A stretch of 64,000 nucleotides of DNA from Morinoia aosen (taxonomy: Eukaryota; Arthropoda; Malacostraca; Amphipoda; Talitridae). The notes under the pieces are model-generated. The model made no database searches. It was not told where the DNA came from and saw only the letters and a program-made list of their open reading frames with translations. This document shows, in pieces, positions 12,101-24,900 of this stretch. The position numbers were made by a program, and so were the translations under genes. Position 1 is the first letter of the stretch. Each line of letters begins with the position of its first letter. The stretch is from positions 44,062,757 to 44,126,756 of the forward strand of contig CM059560.1 of NCBI GenBank assembly GCA_030386875.1, given 5' to 3'.

Positions 12101-14190
12101 TTTGTGCGCTGTAGAGATACCTTCTGTACTCCTTTGTGCGCTGTAGAGATACCTCGTGTACTCCTTTGTACGCTGTAGAGATACCTTCTGTACAATTTGT
12201 GCGCTGTAGAGATACCTTCTGTACTCCTTTGTGCGCTGTAGAGATACCTTCTGTACTCCTTTGTGCGCTGTAGAGATACCTTCTGTACTCATTTGTGCGC
12301 TGTAGAGATACCTTCTGTACTCCTTTGTGCGCTGTAGAGATACCTTCTGTACTCCTTTGTGCGCTGTAGAGATACCTTCTGTACTCCTTTGTGCGCTGTA
12401 GAGATACCTTCTGTACTCCTTTGTACGCTGTAGAGATACCTCGTGTACTCCTTTGTACGTTCTAGAGATATTTCCTGTACTCCTTTGTGCGCTGTAGAGA
12501 TACCTTCTGTACTCCTTTGTGCGCTGTAGAGATACCTTATGTACTCCTTTGTGCGCTGTAGAGATACCTTCTGTTCTTCTTTGTGCGCCGTAGAGATACC
12601 TTCTGTACTCCTTTGTACGCTGTAGAGATACCTTCTGTACTCCTTTGTACGCTGTAGAGATACCTCGTGTACTCCTTTGTACGTTCTAGAGATATTTCCT
12701 GTACTCCTTTGTGCGCTGTAGAGATACCATCTGTACTCCTTTGTGCGCTGTAGAGATACCTTCTGTACTCCTTTGTGCGCTGTAGAGATAACTTCTGTAC
12801 TCCTTTGTGCGCTGTAGAGATACCTTCTGTACTCCTTTGTGCGCTGTAGAGATACCTTCTGTACTCCTCTGTGCGCTGTAGAGATACCTTCTGTACTCCT
12901 TTGTGCGCTGTAGAGATACCTTCTGTACTCCTTTGTACGCTGTAGAGATATTTCCTGTACTCCTTTGTGCGCTGTAGAGATACCTCGTGTACTCCTTTGT
13001 ACGTTCTAGAGATATTTCCTGTACTCCTTTGTGCGCTGTAGAGATACCTTCTGTACTCCTTTGTGCGCTGTAGAGATACCTTCTGTACTCCTTTGTGCGC
13101 TGTAGAGATACCTTCTGTACTCCTTTGTGCGCTGTAGAGATACCTTCTGTACTCCTTTGTGCGCTGTAGAGATACCTTCTGTACTCCTTTGTGCGCTGTA
13201 GAGATACCTTCTGTACTCCTTTGTGCGCTGTAGAGATACCTCGTGTACTCCTTTGTACGTTCTAGAGATATTTCCTGTACTCCTTTGTGCGCTGTAGAGA
13301 TACCTTCTGTACTCCTTTGTGCGCTGTAGAGATACCTTCTGTACTCCTTTGTGCGCTGTAGAGATACCTCGTGTACTCCTTTGTACGTTCTAGAGATATT
13401 TCCTGTACTCCTTTGTGCGCTGTAGAGATACCTTCTGTACTCCTTTGTGCGCTGTAGAGATACCTTCTGTACTCCTTTGTGCGCTGTAGAGATACCTTCT
13501 GTACTCCTTTGTGCGCTGTAGAGATACCTTCTGTACTCCTTTGTACGCTGTAGAGATACCTCGTGTACTCCTTTGTACGTTCTAGAGATATTTCCTGTAC
13601 TCCTTTGTGCGCTGTAGAGATACCTTCTGTACTCCTTTGTGCGCTGTAGAGATACCTTCTGTACTCCTTTGTGCGCTGTAGAGATACCTTCTGTACTCCT
13701 TTGTACGCTGTAGAGATACCTCGTGTACTCCTTTGTACGTTCTAGAGATATTTCCTGTACTCCTCTGTGCGCTGTAGAGATACCTTCTGTACTCCTTTGT
13801 GCGCTGTAGAGATACCTTCTGTACTCCTTTGTGCGCTGTAGAGATACCTTCTGTACTCCTTTGTGCGCTGTAGAGATACCTTCTGTACTCCTTTGTGCGC
13901 TGTAGAGATACCTTCTGTACTCCTTTGTGCGCTGTAGAGATACCTTCTGTACTCCTTTGTGCGCTGTAGAGATACCTTCTGTACTCCTTTGTGCGCTGTA
14001 GAGACACCTCGTGTACACCTTTGTACGCTGTAGAGATACTTTCTGTACTCCTTTGTACGCTGTAGAGATACCTCGTGTACTCCTTTGTGCGCTGTAGAGA
14101 TACATTCTGTACTCCTTTGTACGCTGTAGAGATACCTCGTGTACTCCTTTGTACGTTCTAAAGATATTTCCTGTACTCCTTTGTGCGCTG
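9111..14190 (+). repeat. Higher-order block X2, tandem copy of X1 (period 5,631 bp)
   Basis: From about 9,111 the sequence repeats 3,480-8,560 at an offset of exactly 5,631 bp, which is 176 monomers minus one base. The missing base is explained by a 31-bp monomer present in both copies (6537 and 12168). Only scattered substitutions separate the copies, for example CCTGTG near 3558 against CCTTTG, GTGCACTG near 4776 against GTGCGCTG, and a changed base near 14015. Homology stops about 14,190, just after a type C monomer with the variant TTCTAAAG that both copies share (about 8525 and 14156). Confidence 0.92.
12168..12198 (+). other. 31-bp monomer (deletion 1b)
   Basis: Identical TACAATTTG lesion to that at 6537-6567, carried into X2 by the 5,631-bp duplication. 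X3 and X4 lack it, so it arose before that duplication but after the X1 lineage separated from theirs. Confidence 0.93.
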
Positions 14191-16233
14191 TAGAGATACC
14201 TTCTGTACTCCTTTGTGCGCTGTAGAGATACCTTCTGTACTCCTTTGTGCGCTGTAGAGATACCTTCTGTACTCCTTTGTGCGCTGTAGAGATACCTTCT
14301 GTACTCCTTTGTGCGCTGTAGAGATACCTTCTCTACTCCTTTGTGCGCTGTAAAGATACCTTCTGTACTCCTTTGTGGGCTGTAGAGATACCTTCTGTAC
14401 TCCTTTGTGCGCTGTAGAGATACCTTCTGTACTCCTTTGTGCGCTGTAGAGATACCTCGTGTACTCCTTTGTACGCTGTAGAGATACCTTCTGTACTTCT
14501 TTGTGCGCTGTAGAGATACCTTCTGTACTCCTTTGTACGCTGTAGAGATACCTCGTGTACTCCTTTGTACGTTCTAGAGATATTTCCTGTACTCCTTTGT
14601 GCGCTGTAGAGATACCTTCTGTACTCCTTTGTGCGCTGTTGAGATACCTTCTGTACTCCTTTGTGCGCTGTAGAGATACCTTCTGTACTCCTTTGTGCGC
14701 TGTAGAGATACCTTCTGTACTCCTTTGTGCGCTGTAGAGATACCTTCTGTACTCCTTTGTGCGCTGTAGAGATACCTTCTGTACTCCTTTGTGCGCTGTA
14801 GAGATACCTTCTGTACTCCTTTGTGCGCTGTAGAGATACCTTCTGTACTCCTTTGTGCGCTGTAGAGATACCTCGTGTACTCCTTTGTACGTTCTAGAGA
14901 TATTTCCTGTACTCCTTTGTGCGCTGTCGAGATACCTTCTGTACTCCTTTGTGCGCTGTAGAGATACCTTTTGTACTCCTTTGTGCGCTGTAGAGATACC
15001 TCGTGTACTCCTTTGTACGTTCTAGAGATATTTCCTGTACTCCTTTGTGCGCTGTAGAGATACCTTCTGTACTCCTTTGTGCGCTGTAGAGATACCTTCT
15101 GTACTCCTTTGTGCGCTGTAGAGATACCTTCTGTACTCCTTTGTGCGCTGTAGAGATACCTTCTGTACTCCTTTGTACGCTGTAGAGATACCTCGTGTAC
15201 TCCTTTGTACGTTCTAGAGATATTTCCTGTACTCCTTTGTGCGCTGTAGAGATACCTTCTGTACTCCTTTGTGCGCTGTAGAGATACCTTCTGTACTCCT
15301 TTGTGCGCTGTAGAGATACCTTCTGTACTCCTTTGTACGCTGTAGAGATACCTCGTGTACTCCTTTGTACGTTCTAGAGATATTTCCTGTACTCCTCTGT
15401 GCGCTGTAGAGATACCTTCTGTACTCCTTTGTGCGCTGTAGAGATACCTTCTGTACTCCTTTGTGCGCTGTAGAGATACCTTCTGTACTCCTTTGTGCGC
15501 TGTAGAGATACCTTCTGTACTCCTTTGTGCGCTGTAGAGATACCTTCTGTACTCCTTTGTGCGCTGTAGAGATACCTTCTGTACTCCTTTGTGCGCTGTA
15601 GAGATACCTTCTGTACTCCTTTGTGCGCTGTAGAGACACCTCGTGTACTCCTTTGTACGCTGTAGAGATACTTTCTGTACTCCTTTGTACGCTGTAGAGA
15701 TACCTCGTGTACTCCTTTGTGCGCTGTAGAGATACATTCTGTACTCCTTTGTACGCTGTAGAGATACCTCGTGTACTCCTTTGTACGTTCTAGAGATATT
15801 TCCTGTACTCCTTTGTGCGCTGTAGAGATACCTTCTGTACTCCTTTGTGCGCTGTAGAGATACCTTCTGTACTCCTTTGTGCGCTGTAGAGATACCTTCT
15901 GTACTCCTTTGTGCGCTGTAGAGATACCTTCTGTACTCCTTTGTGCGCTGTAGAGATACCTTCTGTACTCCTTTGTGCGCTGTAGAGATACCTTCTGTAC
16001 TCCTTTGTGCGCTGTAGAGATACCTTCTGTACTCCTTTGTGCGCTGTAGAGATACCTTCTGTACTCCTTTGTGCGCTGTAGAGATACCTCGTGTACTCCT
16101 TTGTACGCTGTAGAGATACCTTCTGTACTCCTTTGTACGCTGTAGAGATACCTCGTGTACTCCTTTGTGCGCTGTAGAGATACATTCTGTACTCCTTTGT
16201 ACGCTGTAGAGATACCTCGTGTACTCCTTTGTA
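14190..16233 (+). repeat. Re-duplicated tail of family X
   Basis: The end of X2 is repeated here. Type C copies and bar codes at about 13.25-14.15 kb recur 1,632 bp (51 monomers) further on, for example AGACACC followed by ATACTTTC near 14.0 and 15.64 kb. The terminal cassette with TACATTC appears three times, near 14101, 15733 and 16181. The last two are 448 bp (14 monomers) apart. The type C copies at 15785 and 16233 show the same 448-bp step. The segment bridges X2 to Y1. Confidence 0.75.
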
Positions 16234-17030
16234 CGTTCTAGAGATATTTCCTGTACTCCTTTGTGCGCTGTAGAGATACCTTCTGTACTCCTTTGTGCGC
16301 TGTAGAGATACCTTCTGTACTCCTTTGTGCGCTGTAGAGATACCTTCTGTACTCCTTTGTGCGCTGTAGAGATACCTTCTGTACTCCTTTGTGCGCTGTA
16401 GAGATACCTTCTGTACTCCTTTGTGCGCTGTAGAGATACCTTCTGTACTCCTTTGTGCGCTGTAGAGATACCTTCTGTACTCCTTTGTGCGCTGTAGAGA
16501 TACCTTCTGTACTCCTTTGTGCGCTGTAGAGATACCTCGTGTACTCCTTTGTACGCTGTAGAGATACCTTCTGTACTCCTTTGTGCGCTGTAGAGATACC
16601 TTCTGTACTCCTTTGTACGCTGTAGAGATACCTCGTGTACTCCTTTGTACGTTCTAGAGATATTTCCTGTACTCCTTTGTGCGCTGTAGAGATACCTTCT
16701 GTACTCCTTTGTGCGCTGTAGAGATACCTTCTGTACTCCTTTGTGCGCTGTAGAGATACCTTCTGTACTCCTTTGTGCGCTGTAGAGATACCTTCTGTAC
16801 TCCTTTGTGCGCTGTAGAGATACCTCGTGTACTCCTTTGTGCGCTGTAGAGATACCTACTGTACTCCTTTGTACGCTGTAGAGATACCTTCTGTACTCCT
16901 TTGTGCGCTGTAGAGATTCCTTCTGTACTCCTATGTGCGCTGTAGAGATACCTTCTGTACTCCTTTGTACGCTGTAGAGATAATTCCTGTACTCCTTTGT
17001 GCGCTGTAGAGATACATCGTGTACTCCTTT

Positions 17031-17094
17031 GTACGTTCTAGAGATATTTCCTGTACTCCTTTGTACGTTCTAGAGATATTTCCTGTACTCCTTT
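17031..17094 (+). repeat. Two adjacent type C monomers
   Basis: Two type C monomers lie side by side (ACGTTC at 17033 and 17065), with no A or B between them. Elsewhere I saw C monomers separated by several others. The pair follows the TACATCGTG marker of Y1. Y2 to Y5 have a single C there, so it is a local doubling of one monomer or a deletion between two C copies. Confidence 0.88.
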
Positions 17095-17190
17095 GTGCGC
17101 TGTAGAGATACCTTCTGTACTCCTTTGTGCGCTGTAGAGATACCTTCTGTACTCCTTTGTGCGCTGTAGAGATACCTTCTGTACTCCTTT

Positions 17191-17220
17191 GTACGCTGTA
17201 GATACCTTCTGTACTCCTTT
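17191..17220 (+). other. 30-bp monomer with two-base deletion
   Basis: The core reads CTGTAGATACC instead of CTGTAGAGATACC, losing one GA. The register moves from 9 to 7. This is the only two-base loss found and it is private to Y1. Slippage on the GAGA dinucleotide is the simplest cause. Confidence 0.93.
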
Positions 17221-18740
17221 GTACGCTGTAGAGATACCTCGTGTACTGCTTTGTACGTTCTAGAGACATTTCCTGTACTCCTTTGTGCGCTGTAGAGATA
17301 CCTTCTGTACTCCTTTGTGCGCTGTAGAGATACCTTCTGTACTCTTTTGTGCGCTGTAGAGATAGCTTCTGTACTCCTTTGTACGCTGAAGAGATACCTC
17401 GTGTACTCCTCTGTACGTTCTAGAGATATTTCCTGTACTCCTTTGTGCGCTGTAGAGATACCTTCTGTACTCCTTTGTGCGCAGTAGAGATACCTTCTGT
17501 ACTCCTTTGTGCGCTGTAGAGATACCTTCTGCACTACTTTGTGCGCTGTAGAGATACCTTCTGTATTCCTTTGTGCGCTGTAGAGATACCTCGAGTACTC
17601 CTTTGTACGTTCTAGAGATATTTCCTGTACTCCTTTGTGCGCTGTAGAGATACCTTTTGTACTCCTTTGTGCGCTGTAGAGATACCTTCTGTACTCCTTT
17701 GTGCGCTGTAGAGATACCTCGTGTACTCCTTTGTACGTTCTAGAGATATTTCCTGTACTCCTTTGTGCGCTGTAGAGATACCTTCTGTACTCCTTTGTGC
17801 GCTGTAGAGATACCTTCTGTACTCCTTTGTGCGCTGTAGAGATACCTTCTGTACTCCTTTGTACGCTGTAGAGATACCTTTTGTACTCCTTTGTACGCTG
17901 TAGAGATACCTCGTGTACTCCTTTGTACGTTCTAGAGATATTTCCTATACTCCTTTGTGCGCTGTAGAGATACCTTCTGTACTCCTTTGTGCGCTGTAGA
18001 GATACCTTCTGTACTCCTTTGTGCGCTGTAGAGATACCTTCTGTACTCCTTTGTACGCTGTAGAGATACCTCGTGTACTCCTTTGTACGTTCTAGAGATA
18101 TTTCCTGTACTCCTTTGTGCGCTGTAGAGATACCTTCTGTACTCCTTTGTGCGCTGTAGAGATACCTTCTGTACTCCTTTGTGCGCTGTAGAGATACCTT
18201 CTGTACTCCTTTGTACGCTGTAGAGATACCTCGTGTACTCCTTTGTACGTTCTAGAGATATTTCCTGTACTCCTTTGTGCGCTGTAGAGATACCTTCTGT
18301 ACTCCTTTGTGCGCTGTAGAGATACCTTCTGTACTCCTTTGTGCGCTGTAGAGATACCTTCTGTACTCCTTTGTACGCTGTAGAGATACCTCGTGTACTC
18401 CTTTGTACGTTCTAGAGATATTTCCTGTACTCCTTTGTGGGCTGTAGAGATACCTTCTGTACTCTTTTGTGCGCTGTAGAGATACCTTCTGTACTCCTTT
18501 GTGCGCTGTAGAGATACCTTCTGTACTCCTTTGTACGCTGTAGAGATACCTCGTGTACTGCTTTGTACGTTCTAGAGACATTTCCTGTACTCCTTTGTGC
18601 GCTGTAGAGATACCTTCTGTACTCCTTTGTGCGCTGTAGAGATACCTTCTGTACTCTTTTGTGCGCTGTAGAGATAGCTTCTGTACTCCTTTGTACGCTG
18701 AAGAGATACCTCGTGTACTCCTCTGTACGTTCTAGAGATA
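17200..18740 (+). repeat. 1,312-bp duplication inside Y1
   Basis: The variant series of a TACTGCTTTG spacer, type C with AGACATTTCC (17263 and 18575), ACTCTTTTG, ATAGCTTC, GCTGAAGAG and a CTCCTCTG spacer occurs twice, 1,312 bp (41 monomers) apart. It runs on to about 17.43 and 18.74 kb. After the second copy the array does not continue with the CTCGAG marker, so the second copy is partial and ends in a new junction. Confidence 0.8.
17590..17595. other. XhoI site marking Y1
   Basis: CTCGAG arises from a T-to-A change in the ACCTCGTG tail. It is present once per main Y copy and absent from the X copies as far as I read. Confidence 0.9.
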
Positions 18741-20289
18741 TTTCCTGTACTCCTTTGTGCGCTGTAGAGATACCTTCTGTACTCCTTTGTGCGCTGTAGA
18801 GATACCTTCTGTACTCCTTTGTGCGCTGTAGAGATACCTTCTGTACTCCTTTGTGCGCTGTAGAGATACCTTCTGTACTCCTTTGTGCGCTGTAGAGATA
18901 CCTTCTGTACTCCTTTGTGCGCTGTAGAGATACCTTCTGTACTCCTTTGTACGCTGTAGAGATACCTCGTGTACTCCTTTGTACGTTCTAGAGATATTTC
19001 CTGTACTCCTTTGTGCGCTGTAGAGATACCTTCTGTACTCCTTTGTGCGCTGTAGAGATACCTTCTGTACTCCTTTGTGCGCTGTAGAGATACCTTCTGT
19101 ACTCCTTTGTGCGCTGTAGGGATACCTTCTGTACTCCTTTGTGCGCTGTAGAGATACCTCGTGTACTCCTTTGTACGCTGTAGAGATACCTTCTGTACTC
19201 CTTTGTGCGCTGTAGAGATACCTTCTGTACTCCTTTGTGCGCTGTAGAGATACCTTCTGTACTCCTTTGTGCGCTGTAGAGATACCTTCTGTACTCCTTT
19301 GTGCGCTGTAGAGATACCTTCTGTACTCCTTTGTACGCTGTAGAGATACCTCGTGTACTCCTTTGTACGTTCTAGAGATATTTCCTGTACTCCTTTGTGC
19401 GCTGTAGAGATACCTTCTGTACTCCTTTGTGCGCTGTAGAGATACCTTCTGTACTCCTTTGTACGCTTTAGAGATACCTCGTGTACTCCTTTGTACGTTC
19501 TAGAGATATTTCCTGTACTCCTTTGTGCGCTGTAGCGATACCTTTTGTACTCCTTTGTGCGCTGTAGAGATACCTTCTGTACTCCTTTGTGCGCTGTAGA
19601 GATACCTTCTGTACTCCTTTGTGCGCTGTAGAGATACCTTCTGTACTCCTTTGTGCGCTGTAGAGATACCTTCTGTACTCCTTTGTGCGCTGTAGAGATA
19701 CCTTCTGTACTCCTTTGTGCGCTGTAGAGATACCTCGTGTACTCCTTTGTACGCTGTAGAGATACCTTCTGTACTCCTTTGTACGCTGTAGAGATACCTC
19801 GTGTACTCCTTTGTGCGCTGTAGAGATACATTCTGTACTCCTTTGTACGCTGTAGAGATACCTCGTGTACTCCTTTGTACGTTCTAGAGATATTTCCTGT
19901 ACTCCTTTGTGCGCTGTAGAGATACCTTCTGTACTCCTTTGTGCGCTGTAGAGATACCTTCTGTACTCCTTTGTGCGCTGTAGAGATACCTTCTGTACTC
20001 CTTTGTGCGCTGTAGAGATACCTTCTGTACTCCTTTGATCGCTGTAGAGGTACCTTCTGTACTCCTTTGTGCGCTGTAGAGATACCTTCTGTACACCTTT
20101 GTGCGCTGTAGAGATACCTTCTGTACTCCTTTGTGCGCTGTAGAGATACCTTCTGTACTCCTTTGTGCGCTGAAGAGATACCTCGTGTACTCCTTTGTAC
20201 GCTGTAGAGATACCTTCTGTACTCCTTTGTGCGCTGTAGAGATACCTTCTGTACTCCTTTGTACGCTGTAGAGATACCTCGTGTACTCC

Positions 20290-20800
20290 GTTGTACGTTC
20301 TAGAGATATTTCCTGTACTCCTTTGTGCGCTGTAGAGATACCTTCTGTACTCCTTTGTGCGCTGTAGAGATACCTTCTGTACTCCTTTGTGCGCTGTAGA
20401 GATACCTTCTGTACTCCTTTGTGCGCTGTAGAGATACCTTCTGTACTCCTTTGTGCGCTGTAGAGATACCTCGTATACTCCTTTGTACGCTGTAGAGATA
20501 CATTCTGTACTCCTTTGTACGCTGTAGAGATACCTTCTGTACTCCTTTGTACGCTGTAGAGATACCTCGTGTACTCCGTTGTACGTTCTAGAGATATTTC
20601 CTGTACTCCTTTGTGCGCTGTAGAGATACCTTCTGTACTCCTTTGTGCGCTGTAGAGATACCTTCTGTACTCCTTTGTGCGCTGTAGAGATACCTTCTGT
20701 ACTCCTTTGTGCGCTGTAGAGATACCTTCTGTACTCCTTTGTGCGCTGTAGAGATACCTCGTATACTCCTTTGTACGCTGTAGAGATACATTCTGTACTC
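20290..20800 (+). repeat. 288-bp (nine-monomer) tandem duplication in Y1
   Basis: A type C preceded by CTCCGTTG (rare spacer, near 20287 and 20575), a run of A monomers, an ACCTCGTATAC variant and a TACATTC monomer occur twice in a row with a step of 288 bp. The rare spacer change in both copies makes this a duplication rather than chance similarity of A runs. Confidence 0.87.
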
Positions 20801-21828
20801 CTTTGTACGCTGTAGAGATACCTCGTGAACTCCTTTGTGCGCTGTAGAGATACCTTCTGTACTCCTTTGTACGCTGTAGAGATACCTCGTGTACTCCTTT
20901 GTACGTTCTAGAGATATTTCCTGTACTCCTTTGTGCGCTGTAGAGATACCTTCTGTACTCCTTTGTGCGCTGTAGAGATACCTTCTGTACTCCTTTGTAC
21001 GCTGTAGAGATACCTCGTGTACTCCTTTGTACGTTCTAGAGATATTTCCTGTACTCCTTTGTGCGCTGTAGAGATACCTTCTGTACTTCTTTGTGCGCTG
21101 TAGAGATACCTTCTGTACTCCTTTGTGCGCTGTAGAGATACCTTCTGTACTCCTTTGTGCGCTGTAGAGATACCTTCTGTACTTCTTTTTACGTTCTAGA
21201 GATATTTCCTGTACTCCTTTGTGCGCTGTAGAGTTACCTTCTGTACTCCTTTGTACGCTGTAGAGATATCTCGTGTACTTCTTTGTACGTTCTAGAGATA
21301 TTCCCTGTACTCCTTTGTGCGCTGTAGAGATACCTTCTGTACTCCTTTGTGCGCTGTAGAGATACCTTCTGTACTCCTTTGTGCGCTGTAGAGATACCTT
21401 CTGTACTCCTTTGTACGCTGTAGAGATACCTCGTGTACTCCTTTGTACGTTCTAGAGATATTTCCTGTACTCCTTTGTGTGCTGTAGAGATACCTTCTGT
21501 ACTCCTTTGTGCGCTGTAGAGATACCTTCTGTACTCCTTTGTGCGCTGTAGAGATACCTTCTGTACTCCTTTGTACGCTGTAGAGATACCTTCTGTACTC
21601 CTTTGTGCGCTGTAGAGATACCTTCTGTACTCCTTTGTACGCTGTAGAGATACCTCGTGTACTCCTTTGTTCGTTTTAGAGATATTTTCTGTACTCCTTT
21701 GTGCGCTGTAGAGATACCTTCTGTACTCCTTTGTGCGCTGTAGAGATACCTTCTGTACTCCTTTGTGCGCTGTAGAGATACCTTCTGTACTCCTTTGTAC
21801 GCTTTAGAGATACCTTCTGTACACCTTT

Positions 21829-21859
21829 GTGCGCGTAGAGATACCTTCTGTACTCCTTT
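21829..21859 (+). other. 31-bp monomer (deletion 2a)
   Basis: The head reads GTGCGCGTAGAG, one T short of GTGCGCTGTAGAG. It follows a GCTTTAGAG monomer. The same pair of variants recurs in Y2 and Y3. Confidence 0.92.
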
Positions 21860-21999
21860 GTACGCTGTAGAGATACCTCGTGTACTCCTTTGTACGTTCT
21901 AGAGATATTTCCTGTACTCCTTTGTGCGCTGTAGAGATACCTTCTGTACTCCTTTGTGCGCTGTAGAGATACCTCGTGTACTCCTTTGTACGTTCTAGA

Positions 22000-24900
22000 G
22001 ATATTCCCTGTACTCCTTTGTGCGCTGTAGAGATACCTTCTGTACTCCTTTGTGCGCTGTAGAGATACCTTCTGTACTCCTTTGTGCGCTGTAGAGATAC
22101 CTAGTGTACTCCTTTGTACGTTCTAGAGATATTTCCTGTACTCCTTTGTGCGCTGTAGAGATACCTTCTGTACTCCTTTGTGCGCTGTAGAGATACCTTC
22201 TGTACTCTTTTGTACGCTGTAGAGATACCTCGTGTACTACTTTGTACGTTCTAGAGATATTTCCTGTACTCCTTTGTGCGCTGTAGAGATTCCTTCTGTA
22301 CTCCTTTGTGCGCTGTAGAGATACCTTCTGTACTCCTTTGTGCGCTGTAGAGATACCTTCTGTACTCCTTTGTGCGCTGTAGAGATACCTTCTGTACTCC
22401 TTTGTACGTTCTAGAGATATTTTCTGTACTCCTTTGTGCGCTGTAGAGATACCTTCTGTACTCCTTTGTACGCTGTAGAGATACCTCGTGTACTCCTTTG
22501 TACGTTCTGTAGATATTTCCTGTACTCCTTTGTGCGCTGTAGAGATACCTTCTGTACTCCTTTGTGCGCTGTAGAGATACCTTCTGTACTCCTTTGTGCG
22601 CTGTAGAGATACCTTCTGTACTCCTTTGTACGCTGTAGAGATACCTCGTGTACTCCTTTGTACGTTCTAGAGATATTTCCTGTACTCCTTTGTGCGCTGT
22701 AGAGATACCTTCTGTACTCCTTTGTGCGCTGTAGAGATACCTTCTGTACTCCTTTGTGCGCTGTAGAGATACCTTCTGTACTCCTTTGTACGCTGTAGAG
22801 ATACCTTCAGTACTCCTTTGTGCGCTGTAGAGATACCTTCTGTACTCCTTTGTACGCTGTAGAGATACCTCGTGTACTCCTTTGTACGTTCTAGAGATAT
22901 TTCCTGTACTCCTTTGTGCGCTGTAGAGATACCTTCTGTACTCCTTTGTGCGCTGTAGAGATACCTTCTGTACTCCTTTGTGCGCTGTAGAGATACCTTC
23001 TGTACTCCTTTGTTCGCTGTAGAGATACGTTCTGTACTCCTTTGTGCGCTGTAGAGATACCTTCTGTACTCCTTTGTACGCTGTAGGGATACCTCGTGTA
23101 CTCCTTTGTACGTTCTAGAGATATTTCCTGTACTCCTTTGTGCGCTGTAGAGATACCTTCTGTACTCCTTTGTGCGCTGTAGAGATACCTTATGTACTCC
23201 TTTGTGCGCTGTAGAGATACCTTCTGTACTCCTTTGTACGCTGTAGAGATACCTTCTGTACTCCTTTGTGCGCTGTAGAGATACCTTCTCTACTCCTTTG
23301 TACGCTGTAGAGATACCTCGTGTACTCCTTTGTACGTTCTAGAGATATTTCCTGTACTTCTTTGTGCGCTGTAGAGATACCTTCTGTACTCCTTTGTGCG
23401 CTGTAGAGATACCTTCTGTACTCCTTTGTGCGCTGTAAAGATACCTTCTGTACTCCTTTGTGCGCTGTAGAGATACCTTCTGTACTCCTTTATACGTTCT
23501 AGAGATATTTCCTGTACTCCTTTGTGCGCTGTAGAGATACCTTCTGTACTCCTTTGTACGCTGTAGAGATTCCTCGTTTACTCCTTTGTACGTTCTAGAG
23601 ATATTTCCTGTACTCCTTTGTGCGCTGTAGAGATACCTTCTGTACTCCTGTGTGCGCTGTAGAGATACCTTCTGTACTCCTTTGTCCGCTGTAGAGATAC
23701 CTTCTGTACTCCTTTGTACGCTGTAGAGATACCTCGTGTACTCCTTTGTACGTTCTAGAGATATTTCTTGTACTCCTTTGTGCGCTGTAGAGATACCTTC
23801 TGTACTCCTTTGTGCGCTGTAGAGATACCTTCTGTACTCCTTTGTGCGCTGTAGAGATACCTTCTGTACTTCTTTGTACGCTGTAGAGAAACCTTCTGTA
23901 CTCCTTTGTGCGCTGTAGAGACACCTTCTGTACTCCTTTGTACGCTGAAGAGATACCTCGTGTACTCCTTTGTACGTTCTAGAGATATTTCCTGTACTCC
24001 TTTGTGCGCTGTAGAGATACCTTCTGTACTCCTTTTTGCGTTGTAGAGATACCTTCTGTACTCCTTTGTGCGCTGTAGAGATACCTTCTGTACTCCTTTG
24101 TACGCTGTAGAGATACCTTCTGTACTCCTTTGTGCGCTGTAGAGATACCTTCTATACTCCTTTGTACGCTGTAGAGATACCTCGTGTACTCCTTCGTACG
24201 TTCTAGAGATATTTCCTGTACTCCTTTGTGCGCTGTAGAGATACGTTCTGTACTCCTTTGTGCGCTGTAGAGATACCTTCTGTACTCCTTTGTGCGCTGT
24301 AGAGATACCTTCTGTACTCCTTTGTACGCTGTAGAGATACCTTCTGTACTCCTTTGTGCGCTGTAGAGATACCTTCTGTACTCTTTCGTACGCTGTAGAG
24401 ATACCTCGTGTACTCCTTTGTACGTTCTAGAGATATTTCCTGTACTCCTTCGTGCGCTGTAGAGATACCTTCTGTACTCCTTTGTGCGCTGTAGAGATAC
24501 CTTCTGTACTCCTTTGTGCGCTGTAGAGATACCTTCTGTACTCCTTTGTGCGCTGTAGAGATACCTTCTGTACTCCTTTGTGCGCTGTAGAGATACCTTC
24601 TGTACTCCTTTGTGCGCTGTAGAGATACCTCGTGTACTCCTTTGTACGCTGTAGAGATATCTTCTGTACTCCTTTGTACGCTGTAGAGATACCTCGTGTA
24701 CTCCTTTGTGCGCTGTAGAGATACCTTCTGTACTCCTTTGTACGCTGTAGAGATACCTCGTGTACTCCTTTGTACGTTCTAGAGATATTTCCTGTACTCC
24801 TTTGTGCGCTGTAGAGATACCTTCTGTACTCCTTTGTGCGCTGTAGAGATACCTTCTGTACTCCTTTGTGCGCTGTAGAGATACATTCTGTACTCCTTTG

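Larger units (their letters stand above)
16233..22000 (+). repeat. Higher-order block Y1
   Basis: First copy of family Y. Its markers are TACATCGTG (17013), a type C with AGACATTTCC (17263, repeated at 18575), an XhoI site CTCGAG (17590), and GCTTTAGAG followed by GCGCGTAGAG (21831). Alignment to Y2 starts at the type C pair 16233/28902 (offset 12,669). The offset is 12,703 at the 19.8 kb cassette and 11,871 at 21.8 kb. Y1 therefore holds about 26 more monomers than Y2 between the last two points. It carries its own internal duplications and the only 30-bp monomer found. Confidence 0.82.

Noticed and set aside
14190-16233. A separate third family between X2 and Y1
   Set aside because: All its bar codes are explained as repeats of the X2 tail at 1,632 and 448 bp steps.
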